Source of the DNA: CPC320 sp002336405
Lineage (GTDB): Bacteria; Pseudomonadota; Alphaproteobacteria; Rhodobacterales; Rhodobacteraceae
DNA: 64,000 bases
Direction of reading: 5' to 3'
Assembly: GCA_949372595.1 (NCBI GenBank)
Contig: CASIAN010000008.1
Span: 1 to 64,000, forward strand
Positions within the stretch are counted from its first letter, which is position 1; the number at the start of each line of letters is the position of its first letter. Below are positions 1-8,356 of this stretch, piece by piece. The notes under the pieces are model-generated. The model worked only from the letters and a program-made list of their open reading frames with translations. It was not told the DNA's origin and searched no databases. A program made the translations under genes and the position numbers.

Positions 1-116
1 TCAAAACAAGGTATCCCTGAGGGCCGTGGTAGACCACCACGTCGATAGGCCGGAGATGTAAGTGCAGCAATGTGCTCAGTTGACCGGTACTAATTGCCCG
101 ATAGGCTTGATTTGAT
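1..116 (+). rRNA. rrl: 23S ribosomal RNA, 3' end (partial)
   Basis: The first ~115 bases match the conserved 3' end of bacterial 23S rRNA: the block around 85-115 contains GGTACTAATTGCCCGATAGG, the terminal helix strand typical of alphaproteobacteria. The gene enters from the left edge, so only its last bases are seen. The exact 3' end is judged from the family pattern and may be off by a few bases. A 5S gene follows ~95 bases later, as in a normal rRNA operon. Confidence 0.9.
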
Positions 117-210
117 CCAGTAATAGGCAGACTTATTAATTAAGCTCCTATGGATCAATCGTCATACACCAACACTAAAAATTGACTTGGAAATTTACCG
201 GACTGTCTTG

Positions 211-327
211 GTTTGGTGGTCAAAGCACGAGCAAAACACCCGGCTCCATTCCGAACCCGGCCGTTAAGTGCCGTTGCGCCGATGGTACTGCATCTTCAGG
301 TGTGGGAGAGTAGGTCACCGCCAATCC
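211..327 (+). rRNA. rrf: 5S ribosomal RNA
   Basis: The stretch matches alphaproteobacterial 5S rRNA throughout: a TTTGGTGGTC 5' strand, the central GAACCCGGCCGTTAAG, the GATGGTACTGC block, the GGGAGAGTAGGTC loop E region, and a 3' strand that pairs with the 5' end. Length is ~117 bases, normal for 5S. The sequence is of the Rhodobacteraceae kind, which is the best taxonomic clue in the window. No initiator tRNA gene is visible downstream, although many roseobacters carry one there. Confidence 0.93.
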
Positions 328-560
328 TAGACAGCCCAGTAAATTTAAGTATCTCTCTAATCGATTGCCAATAACCAAAATCACTACAAAACCATCAATA
401 GTCGGGAAAATAAATCCCTCGCACCACTATGGCAGCACCGCTGGACCATTGCTATAACGGTGGTTGAAACCCTCCGTCGCAACAAATTAACCTTGATCGT
501 AAAACGCAAAAGCCGGTTGCTGGGGCTTGTTTTATCAGTCGCTTGGTTTTGTGCCGAAGA

Positions 561-616
561 TGTAAGTCTTATTAAGCTTTATAAGGAATATCTTTCGCGA
601 GAATATCCACGATAGT
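561..616 (+). repeat. Direct repeat copy 1 downstream of rRNA operon
   Basis: A 56-base block that aligns without gaps to 771-826 with about 45 of 56 positions identical. Shared cores are CTTATTAAGCTTTA and TATCTTTCG followed by GAGAAT and TCCACGA. The spacing between copies is 210 bases. Function unknown; the lack of coding potential and the gapless match suggest a noncoding element or the remains of a local duplication. Confidence 0.6.
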
Positions 617-770
617 GCCGCATTTAAAAACCACGTACTATGAGCGCAATGTTTGATTGCTTCTCGACCTAGAAACTGGAGTGCAGGCGCCGTGTCACGC
701 TGCTTGGCCTCTCCGATTCACTTGGTTAGCCACAGCGTGGTCTATCAGCCCATTAGTTTTGCATAAAACA

Positions 771-826
771 TGTAAGACTTATTAAGCTTTAGAGAAGGTA
801 TCTTTCGAGAGAATTTCCACGAAAGA
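771..826 (+). repeat. Direct repeat copy 2 downstream of rRNA operon
   Basis: Second copy of the block at 561-616. Differences cluster in a 7-base segment after AAGCTTTA, while the flanking cores are nearly identical. This pattern could mean a conserved pair of binding or pairing elements with a free spacer, but that is inference. Confidence 0.6.
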
Positions 827-1079
827 CTATCATGCGGAAACGGACATTACTATTTTACGGTCAGGTCTAATAACGGTTTTTTACAGCACCTCAAGGAGTA
901 TCTGCAATATGTCCAATTAAGTTCCATCACCCACGTCGTTTCATATATGGAATAAGCCAAATTGGCCAGAATCATAGTGTCAGTGGGTTCTAATGTTTGT
1001 TCTCAAAGCGCTATCATCCGAGTTGGAGGAGCATTTTATACAATAATGAATTGGCGATCATCAGGCGTTGGCTAGACCG

Positions 1080-2225
1080 CTAAGCCCTATTGGTAATCTG
1101 CTTTTTAGGATCGAAAAATGGTTTCTCCACAACGGATGCTGGGACGATCCCCGACCGGGTTTGCACCTCGCATTTAAGACCAATACCTGCTTGGTCTGCC
1201 GATACCATTGCCAAGGCGATATTCTGTTTTAAACGGGGGGAATAAACGGCAGAAGTGACTTTGCCGATGGTTTTTGATCCTTTGAGAATCGGCCAGAAGG
1301 CGGTGTTTGGCCCCTGCAATGGCGGGCCATCGATGCGCAGCCCTACTTGTTTCCGTGTCACACCCGCGTCGCGGATAGCTCTCAAGGCCTTTTTTCCGAT
1401 AAAATCCGCGTCCATATCCAGATTGACAAGCCGGTCAAGCCCAAGCTCATAGGGGTTGGTCTTGAGGTCAGCATCCGCGTGATATGACAACATACCCCCC
1501 TCAATACGGCGGATTGATGACGTGTGACCGGGCTTTAAACCAAACTCAGCCCCAGCTGCCATGATTTTTTCCCAGAGTTCACCGCCTCTTGTCCCATCCT
1601 GTAGATAGATCTCGTACCCTAATTCACTTGACCAACCGGTACGCGAAACGATCAGTGACATGCCATCCAATTCGAGATGGCGCAGCCAGTAATAGCGCAG
1701 ATCCAAAATACTGTCTCCAAACAAGGCCCGCATCACCTCGCCTGATTTTGGGCCCTGAAGTTGCAGTGGTGATGCATCTGGTTCGCAAAGGCTCACGTCC
1801 AGTCCTGAGTTTACTGCCACGCCCTGAGCCCATAACAGGACATCACTGTCAGCCAGCGACAACCAGAAGTGATTTTCGCCAAGCCGCAGCAAAATAGGAT
1901 CATTTAAAAGTCCGCCTTCAGCATTGGTGATCAACACATATTTGCACTGACCAACCGCCATCTTTGACAGATCGCGTGGTGTCAGCATCTGAGTGAACGT
2001 CGCCGCATCTGGTCCGGTAATTTCAACTTGGCGCTCTACTGCTACGTCACATAGGATAGCATCATTAACGAGGTTCCAGAAGTTCTGCTCTGGGTCGCCA
2101 AAGTCGCGTGGAATATACATATGATTGTAAACGGAAAACCCTTTTGCACCCCAGCGTATGGTCGCGTCGAAATAGGGTGATTTTCTAATTTGCGTGCCAA
2201 AACCAAAGTCGTCGGTATCTATCAT
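1080..2225 (-). CDS. DmdA/GcvT-family aminomethyltransferase-like protein
   Basis: 381 residues, the usual length of DMSP demethylase (DmdA) and of folate-dependent GcvT proteins. These enzymes move a methyl or methylene group to tetrahydrofolate in the cytoplasm. DmdA-like marks are VYNHM near residue 33, ERQVEITGPDA at ~64-74, TPRDL, and GGLLNDP, whose Asp aligns with the catalytic Asp of GcvT. The later block RTGWSSELGYEIY follows general GcvT relatives rather than the RSGWSKQGGFEIY that I recall from true DmdA. It is therefore safer to call it DmdA-like with unknown substrate (DMSP, or a methylated amine such as dimethylglycine). The ATG at 2225 has an AAGG about 8 bases upstream. The acyl-CoA ligase gene upstream is ~500 bases away, so it may have its own promoter. 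Two further paralogues lie at 43.6 and 54.8 kb. Confidence 0.8.
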   Translation of the reverse strand: MIDTDDFGFGTQIRKSPYFDATIRWGAKGFSVYNHMYIPRDFGDPEQNFWNLVNDAILCDVAVERQVEITGPDAATFTQMLTPRDLSKMAVGQCKYVLITNAEGGLLNDPILLRLGENHFWLSLADSDVLLWAQGVAVNSGLDVSLCEPDASPLQLQGPKSGEVMRALFGDSILDLRYYWLRHLELDGMSLIVSRTGWSSELGYEIYLQDGTRGGELWEKIMAAGAEFGLKPGHTSSIRRIEGGMLSYHADADLKTNPYELGLDRLVNLDMDADFIGKKALRAIRDAGVTRKQVGLRIDGPPLQGPNTAFWPILKGSKTIGKVTSAVYSPRLKQNIALAMVSADQAGIGLKCEVQTRSGIVPASVVEKPFFDPKKQITNRA

Positions 2226-2721
2226 GGTCGTTGCCTTCTATCGAGCCGTTTGGCGCACTGAGGTTTGAAACGAGGGCCGTATAACCGAGTGCGACAGCCT
2301 TTGATTAGCCTTTAATGGGTTAAATCAATTAGTGAGGCGTTTATTGCGGCGTTTCTGGGTTCGAAGCAGACATCGTAAGTGCTAAGGCGTTCAAACCTTG
2401 GGTATTTTTGGCCTTCTTAAAAAATTTGGGGCAGTGACATCATTTTAAATAGGTTGGATCGCCACAGGATGGCAGCTGTGGGTCTCCAGAATGGATTTCG
2501 TACTTGGGTTTCAGACTTAGACCTTGGGTTAAGCTTTTGCGCCGTAGGTTCAACTGGTGCACATATAGCTGAACGTGACATAATTCGGACGGTGTGCAGT
2601 GAACTGCGAAGCTGGGCCACACGAAATATCTCATTTACCTATGCCTGAAGTAGCAGTGTGACAAACTCTGTACCGTATTTCACAATTTAATTTTTACAGT
2701 CTATTTCATCCGACAACGGTT
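2226..2721. other. Intergenic region, nothing recognised
   Basis: About 500 bases between the DmdA-like gene and the acyl-CoA ligase gene. Short open frames occur on both strands (2417-2648) but overlap each other and show no family features. The promoter of the DmdA-like gene probably lies near 2230-2330. I see no riboswitch or clear terminator. Confidence 0.4.
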
Positions 2722-4827
2722 TCACGCGGGTGGTACTACGTCACGCCTTACCAAAGCATCGACCGCAAGACTGTGGGTCTCATAGATAAACAACGGATTG
2801 ATCTCAATTTCCTGCATGTGGTTTTGCGTATTTTGCACAAAACGGCACAGAGTTAAGATCTGCGCGCTTAGGGCGGCGAGGTCGGTCTTTGGTCTGTTTC
2901 TAAACCCGTCTATGAAAGCGAAGAGCTTTAAATCCCGAATTGCTTTCGCAATTTGGCTTTCATCAGTGGGCAATAATAACGTTTTGGTGTCTTTTAATAG
3001 TTCCACATAAATACCGCCGCTGCCAAGCGTCAGTGACCATCCAAATTGTGGGTCTCGTCGTAGGCCAATGACCATCTCAGCGAGCGGCTGAGGGGCATGG
3101 GCTTCAATTAAAAAATCATCGGTGAGGGCTGATAGGTCATATTCGCCCACTGCCTTTTGCATGATTGCAAGCGCTGTGATTACCTCGCTTGGCGAGCCAA
3201 GCGCCAGCGCCACCGCTCCGGCTTCGGTTTTATGTGCAAGCTTTGGTCCCATCATTTTTAAAGCCACTGGAAACCCAATGTCGCAAGCCACCGTCCCGGC
3301 GGTTGAACCCTGTGTCTGAACCCCATTTGGAACTTTGATGCCAGACGACTTCAAGATTGCTTTTCCTGCGGCTTCGCTCACCAACTGGCTCGGGCGTATG
3401 TCTCCTGCCGGTTGCATAGCCGCGACGGGTGATGCCAGAATTTCCGCTCTTTTTTTGTGCCAAGCCGCTGCCTGTGCGACCGCATTTAGAGCTTCGTGAA
3501 TGCCTTGCATGGGCGCTACGCCATGTTCAATCAACAACTCACGGGTCTCGATATCCATGTTTTCAGGCAAAGTGGCGCAGACAGCGGCAGGCACCTTTGC
3601 CGCTTTGGCTGCTTTAGAAAACGCGGCTGCGTCATTGCGGTAATATATTTGGGACTCGTCCAACCCAGTGTAAGGATAATCTTGCACAAGCAAAGCGGCA
3701 TCGGCGCTACTGGCGTCAATCGCTGCTCTGAAAACCGGCTCTGTATAGGCCGGTTGTCCCCAGATTGGTGTTGTATAATCAAGGGGATTGGACACGGTTG
3801 CGATCGTTGGCAGGGCTTTGGTCAATCGAGCTGTGACATCCTGCGTAAAACTTGGAAACTGCAGGCCGATGGTTTCGGCGTGATCAGCCAGCATCGTGGC
3901 TCCCCCGCCCGAGCAGGTGAACCCAACCACCCGGTGACCTTTCGGTCGACGCACCACGCAGAGGTATTTGAGGGTCTCTAGCATCTGTGATGGATTGGTG
4001 ACACTGATCACGCCGCAGCGTTCAAATAAGGCATTGTACAGCTCTTTTGTACCTGACAGCGATCCGGTGTGACTGACGGTCAATTGGCTGCCGATCTGCG
4101 ATGATCCGGTTTTGAGCGCAACGATAGGGGTGTCGTTGCGCAAACATTTCAGGGCAGCCTGCTCAAACTTTGCCACATCGCCAAGGCCCTCAATATGGAC
4201 CCCTATCGCGCGAACAGCCGGGTTTTCGCATAAGACGTCAACAAAATCAGCCAGCTCTAAAACCGCCTGATTGCCTGCTGAAATCAGATGGGTTAGCGGC
4301 AGCGAGCGTTGGCTCATGGTGATGTCTGACGAAAACATACCGCTTTGGGTGATAATAGCAGCGCCGTAACCTGGGGACTTACCGCCGTGGGCAAATGGCC
4401 ACAGCGCCACATTATCGAGATAATTGATCACGCCGTAACAATTTGGGCCAATCAGGGCCATATCCCCGACGATATCTTTCAAGCGTTGTTCCAGCGCGTC
4501 GCCATCTGGACCGGATTCTTTAAAACCGGCCGTATAACACACCACGCCGCCAGCCCCCATTTTTTCGAGTTTTTCCAGCGTGTCCACAGCCGCCGCGGCA
4601 GGGATGGCCAGAAAAACTGCATCCGGTGCTTCAGGCAGGTCGTCAACGCTGTCAAAGCACGCCAGACCGCCCATCTGATCACGCCTGGGGTTTACGGGCC
4701 AATAATTCCCTTCAAACCCCCGTCTGCGGGCTTCGCCAATCGCAATTATGGCGTCAGCGCCGCCAATAAAGGCGATATGACGCGGGTTTAACAACCGCTC
4801 AAAATGTCTCCGCTTTTGTGGGGTCAT
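2722..4827 (-). CDS. ADP-forming acyl-CoA ligase (acetyl-CoA synthetase, ACD superfamily)
   Basis: 701 residues, full length for the fused alpha-beta NDP-forming acyl-CoA synthetases. These join a carboxylic acid to CoA using ATP, giving ADP and phosphate. The order is an N-terminal CoA-binding Rossmann domain (LLNPRHIAFIGG at ~12), two succinyl-CoA-ligase-like domains with the phospho-histidine motif SHTGSLSG at ~254, and a C-terminal ATP-grasp domain (GFPVALKMMGPKLAHKTEAG at ~540, EINPLF near the end). The superfamily includes the DMSP lyase DddX as well as ordinary acyl-CoA synthetases, so the acid is not defined. The ATG overlaps the stop of the acyl-CoA dehydrogenase gene by four bases (ATGA), so the two are translationally coupled. 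Partners point to activation of a short onium or branched acid that the dehydrogenase then oxidises. Confidence 0.85.
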   Translation of the reverse strand: MTPQKRRHFERLLNPRHIAFIGGADAIIAIGEARRRGFEGNYWPVNPRRDQMGGLACFDSVDDLPEAPDAVFLAIPAAAAVDTLEKLEKMGAGGVVCYTAGFKESGPDGDALEQRLKDIVGDMALIGPNCYGVINYLDNVALWPFAHGGKSPGYGAAIITQSGMFSSDITMSQRSLPLTHLISAGNQAVLELADFVDVLCENPAVRAIGVHIEGLGDVAKFEQAALKCLRNDTPIVALKTGSSQIGSQLTVSHTGSLSGTKELYNALFERCGVISVTNPSQMLETLKYLCVVRRPKGHRVVGFTCSGGGATMLADHAETIGLQFPSFTQDVTARLTKALPTIATVSNPLDYTTPIWGQPAYTEPVFRAAIDASSADAALLVQDYPYTGLDESQIYYRNDAAAFSKAAKAAKVPAAVCATLPENMDIETRELLIEHGVAPMQGIHEALNAVAQAAAWHKKRAEILASPVAAMQPAGDIRPSQLVSEAAGKAILKSSGIKVPNGVQTQGSTAGTVACDIGFPVALKMMGPKLAHKTEAGAVALALGSPSEVITALAIMQKAVGEYDLSALTDDFLIEAHAPQPLAEMVIGLRRDPQFGWSLTLGSGGIYVELLKDTKTLLLPTDESQIAKAIRDLKLFAFIDGFRNRPKTDLAALSAQILTLCRFVQNTQNHMQEIEINPLFIYETHSLAVDALVRRDVVPPA

Positions 4828-5984
4828 CCCCCCAGCGGCCTCAGGATCGAGCGCGTTATAATATGGCGCTGGATTTCCGAGGTGCCGTCCCAGATGCGTT
4901 CCAACCGGCTGTCACGCCAGAGGCGTTGTATTGGCATTTCCTCCATCAACCCCATGCCACCAAAAATTTGCACGGTGTCATCCGCGACCTTGTTCAACAT
5001 CTCAGAGCAATAGACCTTGACCATGGCCGCATCCATATCTTGCATGATCCCCTCATCGGCACGACGCACTGCGTCTGTCACCAGCAAATCGGCTGTTCTA
5101 AGACCAATTGCCATATCCGCCAATCGGAATCCCGTGGCCTGAAATGTGCCGATCGGTTTGCCAAACTGTTTGCGGTTGGCCGCCCAATCTGCAGCCATAT
5201 CCATAAGCCGCTCGGCTTTGCCACAGCAGGTTGCCCCAACCCAAATGCGGCCCATTCCCAGCCATTTTCCGGACAGTTCCAGACCGTGCCCCTCTTCGCC
5301 CAAGATTTGATCAGGACCTAGTCGCACATTGTCAAAACTCAGCTGGAAAGTTTTATACCCGCGATAGCTGACGCATTTATGGCCTTCTCGACAATCAAAG
5401 CCGGGCAGGCCTACATCAACCAAAAAGGCGGTCACACGCTTGCGGGGTCCGCGTGGCGTCTCATCAATACCTGTGGCGGCAAAGACGATCGCAAAGTCGG
5501 GCATTACCGGTCCTGAGATGAAATGTTTTGAGCCGTTCAATATCCAATCGTGTCCGTCGCGTTTCGCATTGGTTTTCATACCCATAACATCTGATCCGGC
5601 CTCAGGTTCTGTCAGGGCGAAAAGCTCGCGTTTCTCGCCGGTAACACAGGGATCGAGATACCGCGCAATCTGATCTCCTTCACACGCCAGCAGCAATTCA
5701 GTTGGGCGCGCAATCCACGATTGTAGCGCATGAGTGGTTTTGCCATATTCGCGCTCGACAATGGCAGATGACGTGTAATTGAGGCCGCCCCCGCCGACAT
5801 CTTCAGGCAGGTTTGCGGCAAACAGGCCCACTTGTTTGGCGCGGGCCTCGATCTGACGCCCCAATTCTAGCGGAACCTCGCCGGAGCGATCGACCGCGTC
5901 TTCATGCGGGTAGATTTCATCGTTCAAAAAACATTGTACGGTGTTGAGTAAAAGCTCGTTTTCATGGGATACAACTGCGGTCAC
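4824..5984 (-). CDS. Acyl-CoA dehydrogenase
   Basis: 386 residues, standard length for FAD-dependent acyl-CoA dehydrogenases, which form an alpha,beta double bond in acyl-CoA and pass electrons to ETF. Visible signatures are ALTEPEAGSD at ~127 and the C-terminal ERIWDGTSEIQRHIITRSIL. The start is GTG at 5984: the frame has no nearby ATG, and an AGGAG sits 6-7 bases upstream, which decides the start. It is the first gene of a tight pair with the ADP-forming ligase and lies 80 bases downstream of the BKACE gene, suggesting one operon. Likely substrates are the CoA ester made by the ligase, for example gamma-butyrobetainyl-CoA or an MMPA-CoA-like compound. That is inference from neighbours. Confidence 0.88.
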   Translation of the reverse strand: MTAVVSHENELLLNTVQCFLNDEIYPHEDAVDRSGEVPLELGRQIEARAKQVGLFAANLPEDVGGGGLNYTSSAIVEREYGKTTHALQSWIARPTELLLACEGDQIARYLDPCVTGEKRELFALTEPEAGSDVMGMKTNAKRDGHDWILNGSKHFISGPVMPDFAIVFAATGIDETPRGPRKRVTAFLVDVGLPGFDCREGHKCVSYRGYKTFQLSFDNVRLGPDQILGEEGHGLELSGKWLGMGRIWVGATCCGKAERLMDMAADWAANRKQFGKPIGTFQATGFRLADMAIGLRTADLLVTDAVRRADEGIMQDMDAAMVKVYCSEMLNKVADDTVQIFGGMGLMEEMPIQRLWRDSRLERIWDGTSEIQRHIITRSILRPLGG

Positions 5985-6064
5985 TTTATGCTCCTGCGTG
6001 GATGATGTTTTGCGGCCATTGATCGAATGTTGTCTGGCCTCATTTGAAAAAAGGACACATTCGT

Positions 6065-6955
6065 CTAGTTGCCTGCACCCGTTAGGCTCAATTTGTTACG
6101 GGCTTCTTGCGGGGTGAGGGCGCGTGCGCCCATCCGGTCTAAGATCTCGACGGCGCGGGTGACCAATTGGTCGTTTGTCGCCAAAACACCTTTGTCGAGA
6201 TAAATATTGTCTTCCAGCCCGACGCGAATATTTCCCCCCATCGCAATAGCTGTTGCAGCCATTGGCATCTGCATCCGCGAGATCCCAAAGCCGGCCCAAG
6301 TCGCACCAACCGGCAGATGATCTTTCATGACTTTCATTGTATCCACGCTTTGATCCGCACCCCAAGGAATGCCGAGACAAATCTGGAACATCGGTGGATC
6401 GGCTATCAGGCCTTCGGCGATCATTTGCGTTGCAAAGCGGATGTGGCCCAATTCGAACACTTCCAATTCTGGTTTGACACCCCATTGTTTCGTCAGTTCG
6501 GCCATTTTGCGCAGCATGGGCGGTGTCGAGATATAAATCTCGTTGCCATCACCAAAATTAAGTGTGCCACAATCAAGCGAACAGATTTCGGGCAGGCAGT
6601 CTTGCACATGGCGCAGACGTTCTTCGGCACTGATCATATCGGTGCCGGGGCCGGGCATCGCCGGATCTTGTGCTGAGGGCACCCAATCGCCGCCCATGCC
6701 TGCTGTTAGGTTGATCACCACGTCTGTATCGCTGTCACGGACCCGGTCGACCACTTCTTTGAATAGCTTGGGATCGCGAGATCCCTTGCCGGTTTCCGGG
6801 TCGCGCACATGAATATGCGCGATCGCGGCCCCCGCTTTCGCGGCCTGTATCGCAGCATCGGCGATTTCTTTTGGCGTTACCGGAACATGCGGGCTGCGAC
6901 TGGTGGTATCGCCGGCCCCGGTGACCGCACAAGTGACTATGACATCGTAATTCAT
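6065..6955 (-). CDS. BKACE family beta-keto acid cleavage enzyme (DUF849)
   Basis: 296 residues, right for the BKACE family, zinc enzymes that condense a beta-keto acid with acetyl-CoA to give acetoacetyl-CoA or a CoA ester plus a second product. The zinc-binding HIH of AHIHVRDP is at ~47-54. I start at the ATG at 6955 rather than the longer frame open to 7633, because a GGAG lies just upstream and the extension runs antisense through the divergent regulator gene. In carnitine degradation a BKACE enzyme cleaves 3-dehydrocarnitine to glycine betaine. The divergent GlxA/CdhR-type regulator and the downstream acyl-CoA genes fit that kind of pathway, but no carnitine dehydrogenase is present here. 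Confidence 0.87.
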   Translation of the reverse strand: MNYDVIVTCAVTGAGDTTSRSPHVPVTPKEIADAAIQAAKAGAAIAHIHVRDPETGKGSRDPKLFKEVVDRVRDSDTDVVINLTAGMGGDWVPSAQDPAMPGPGTDMISAEERLRHVQDCLPEICSLDCGTLNFGDGNEIYISTPPMLRKMAELTKQWGVKPELEVFELGHIRFATQMIAEGLIADPPMFQICLGIPWGADQSVDTMKVMKDHLPVGATWAGFGISRMQMPMAATAIAMGGNIRVGLEDNIYLDKGVLATNDQLVTRAVEILDRMGARALTPQEARNKLSLTGAGN

Positions 6956-7111
6956 CGCTCCACTCCGTTCGCTTTTGGCAATATTGAAAATACAAGCGGC
7001 TTGACAATATAGATTTTTCGTCAATTGATATTGTATACATGACGATATTTCATAAATTCTCAATTTATCAGGTCTGATCACCAGATCTGTCGATAAACCC
7101 GAGGCCACCCT
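6956..7111. promoter_or_regulatory. Divergent promoter region, BKACE operon / GlxA-type regulator
   Basis: 156 bases, AT-rich, between divergent genes. On the plus strand TTGACA at 7001-7006 followed by TTGATA at 7025-7030 (18-base gap) is a possible promoter for the regulator. On the minus strand, TTGTCA in the same segment could serve the BKACE operon. The regulator probably binds here, as divergent AraC-type regulators usually do. Exact sites are not proven. Confidence 0.4.
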
Positions 7112-8143
7112 ATGAGCGATGGACTTTTTTATGTTTTGCTGCCTCGGTTCAATATGTTTAGCCTGACAAATTTGATGGAGCCTGCGCGCATCGCAAATTA
7201 TCTTTCGGCAGAGGATCTTTACCAGAAAACATATCTGAGTTTTGATGGGCCTAATATCATGTCCAGCAATGGTATGATGGTAGAATGCCAGATGGCGCCG
7301 AAGCAAATGGCCCGAGATGATCTGATTTTCATTGTGGGAAGTTGGGGAGCGGAACATTACGCCAATAGGAAATTGTTCTCTTGGCTGCGTGTGCAGGCCA
7401 GAAATGGTGTGCGGATCTGCGCAGTGGAAATGGGGGCCTATATTCTGGCGCGCGCGGGGCTTTTGGCGCAGCGAAGCGCTACTATGCACTGGTCGTATCT
7501 GGCGGGGTTTCAAGAACAGTTCCCGGACGTTGACGTTCAAGAACAGCTTTTCACCGAAGACGGGCCGATCTTGTGTTGTTCGGGCGCAACGGCTGGCCTT
7601 GATCTTATGCTCTATATTATTGGTGGCCGCCATGGGCAGGCGCTGGCCGGGGAAATTTCAGATCAAATTATCCACCATCCTGTGCGGCAAGCCAAAGATG
7701 CACAACGCAAAACATTGGGACGTGGGATTGCCAAGCTGCCGCCTGATGTTCAAGCAGCAATTGAGGTGATCGAACGCAATATCAGCGAGCCAGTTGCTGT
7801 GCCTGAAATTGCCAAGACAATCGGTTTGTCGCAACGTCAATTGGAGCGACAGTTTAAAAAATCGGTCGGCTGCAGCATTGTCCAGTTTGGCCTTCTTATG
7901 CGCTTGCAGCATGCGCGGGTGCTTTTGATCTCAACCGACTTAGGGGTCCGCGAAAGTGCGACAGCGTCGGGCTTTAATTCACTGTCGCATTTTGCATATG
8001 CGTTTAAAAAATGCTTTGGGCGTCGACCTAGCGATTACCGGCAAGCGTGGCCTGAGAATGATACTGCGCCGCATTGGCCGGGAACTTTAGGCCGGTTTTT
8101 AGACACCCTTCAGCCACAACGTCGGGATGGTCTGCCCCGCTAG
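7112..8143 (+). CDS. GlxA-type AraC family regulator (DJ-1/PfpI + HTH)
   Basis: 343 residues in two parts. Residues 1-190 form a DJ-1/PfpI (class I glutamine amidotransferase-like) domain that serves as the ligand sensor. Residues ~215-320 form an AraC-type double helix-turn-helix, with IGLSQRQLERQFKKSVG and the C-terminal SGFNSLSHFAYAFKKCFGRRPSDYR. This architecture includes CdhR and GbdR, regulators of carnitine and glycine betaine catabolism in Pseudomonas. It is divergent from the BKACE/acyl-CoA operon and is its likely activator. The stop codon lies inside a large inverted repeat (8099-8152). Ligand unknown; a betaine-like compound is the best guess. Confidence 0.9.
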   Translation: MSDGLFYVLLPRFNMFSLTNLMEPARIANYLSAEDLYQKTYLSFDGPNIMSSNGMMVECQMAPKQMARDDLIFIVGSWGAEHYANRKLFSWLRVQARNGVRICAVEMGAYILARAGLLAQRSATMHWSYLAGFQEQFPDVDVQEQLFTEDGPILCCSGATAGLDLMLYIIGGRHGQALAGEISDQIIHHPVRQAKDAQRKTLGRGIAKLPPDVQAAIEVIERNISEPVAVPEIAKTIGLSQRQLERQFKKSVGCSIVQFGLLMRLQHARVLLISTDLGVRESATASGFNSLSHFAYAFKKCFGRRPSDYRQAWPENDTAPHWPGTLGRFLDTLQPQRRDGLPR

Positions 8144-8152
8144 GGTGTCTAA
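8099..8152 (+). repeat. 11-base inverted repeat spanning the regulator stop codon
   Basis: TTAGACACCCT at 8099-8109 is the exact reverse complement of AGGGTGTCTAA at 8142-8152, with a 32-base loop. The stop codon of the GlxA-type gene is at 8141-8143. There is no T-run after it, so a classical terminator is unlikely. It could be an mRNA 3'-end structure or an operator. Confidence 0.55.
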
Positions 8153-8240
8153 GGTTCGCCATGGGTCGGGTCGAAAAAGAGACCAGGAATTACTTCACAA
8201 TAGATATTGAACCAGCGTTGCAGGCCAACCAAACGGTATC

Positions 8241-8266
8241 TTTTTTGACTATCAGTCAGAAAAAAA
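8241..8266. terminator. Possible bidirectional terminator or operator hairpin
   Basis: A T-run followed by GACT, a three-base loop ATC, AGTC and an A-run form a symmetric stem. It lies between the regulator gene and the start of the ABC operon. The stem is short and poor in GC, so termination is only a possibility. Confidence 0.35.
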
Positions 8267-8356
8267 GACAGTCGCTCACTTAATTTGGCGAAATTTTACT
8301 GGCAAGCGTGGTATTATCTGGCTAACGTGACGCATAATCAAACGGGAGAAAAGTGG

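Larger units (their letters stand above)
331..1079. other. Gene-free region after the rRNA operon
   Basis: About 750 bases with no convincing reading frame and no tRNA. The only structure I see is a diverged direct repeat (561-616 and 771-826, annotated separately). No clear rho-independent terminator for the rRNA operon is visible just after the 5S gene. Confidence 0.6.

Noticed and set aside
2417..2648. Three overlapping short frames on both strands
   Set aside because: Mutually overlapping, no ribosome sites, no protein features.
6956..7633. Upstream extension of the BKACE frame
   Set aside because: It runs antisense through the promoter region and the divergent regulator gene; the ATG at 6955 has a good ribosome site and the family N-terminus.
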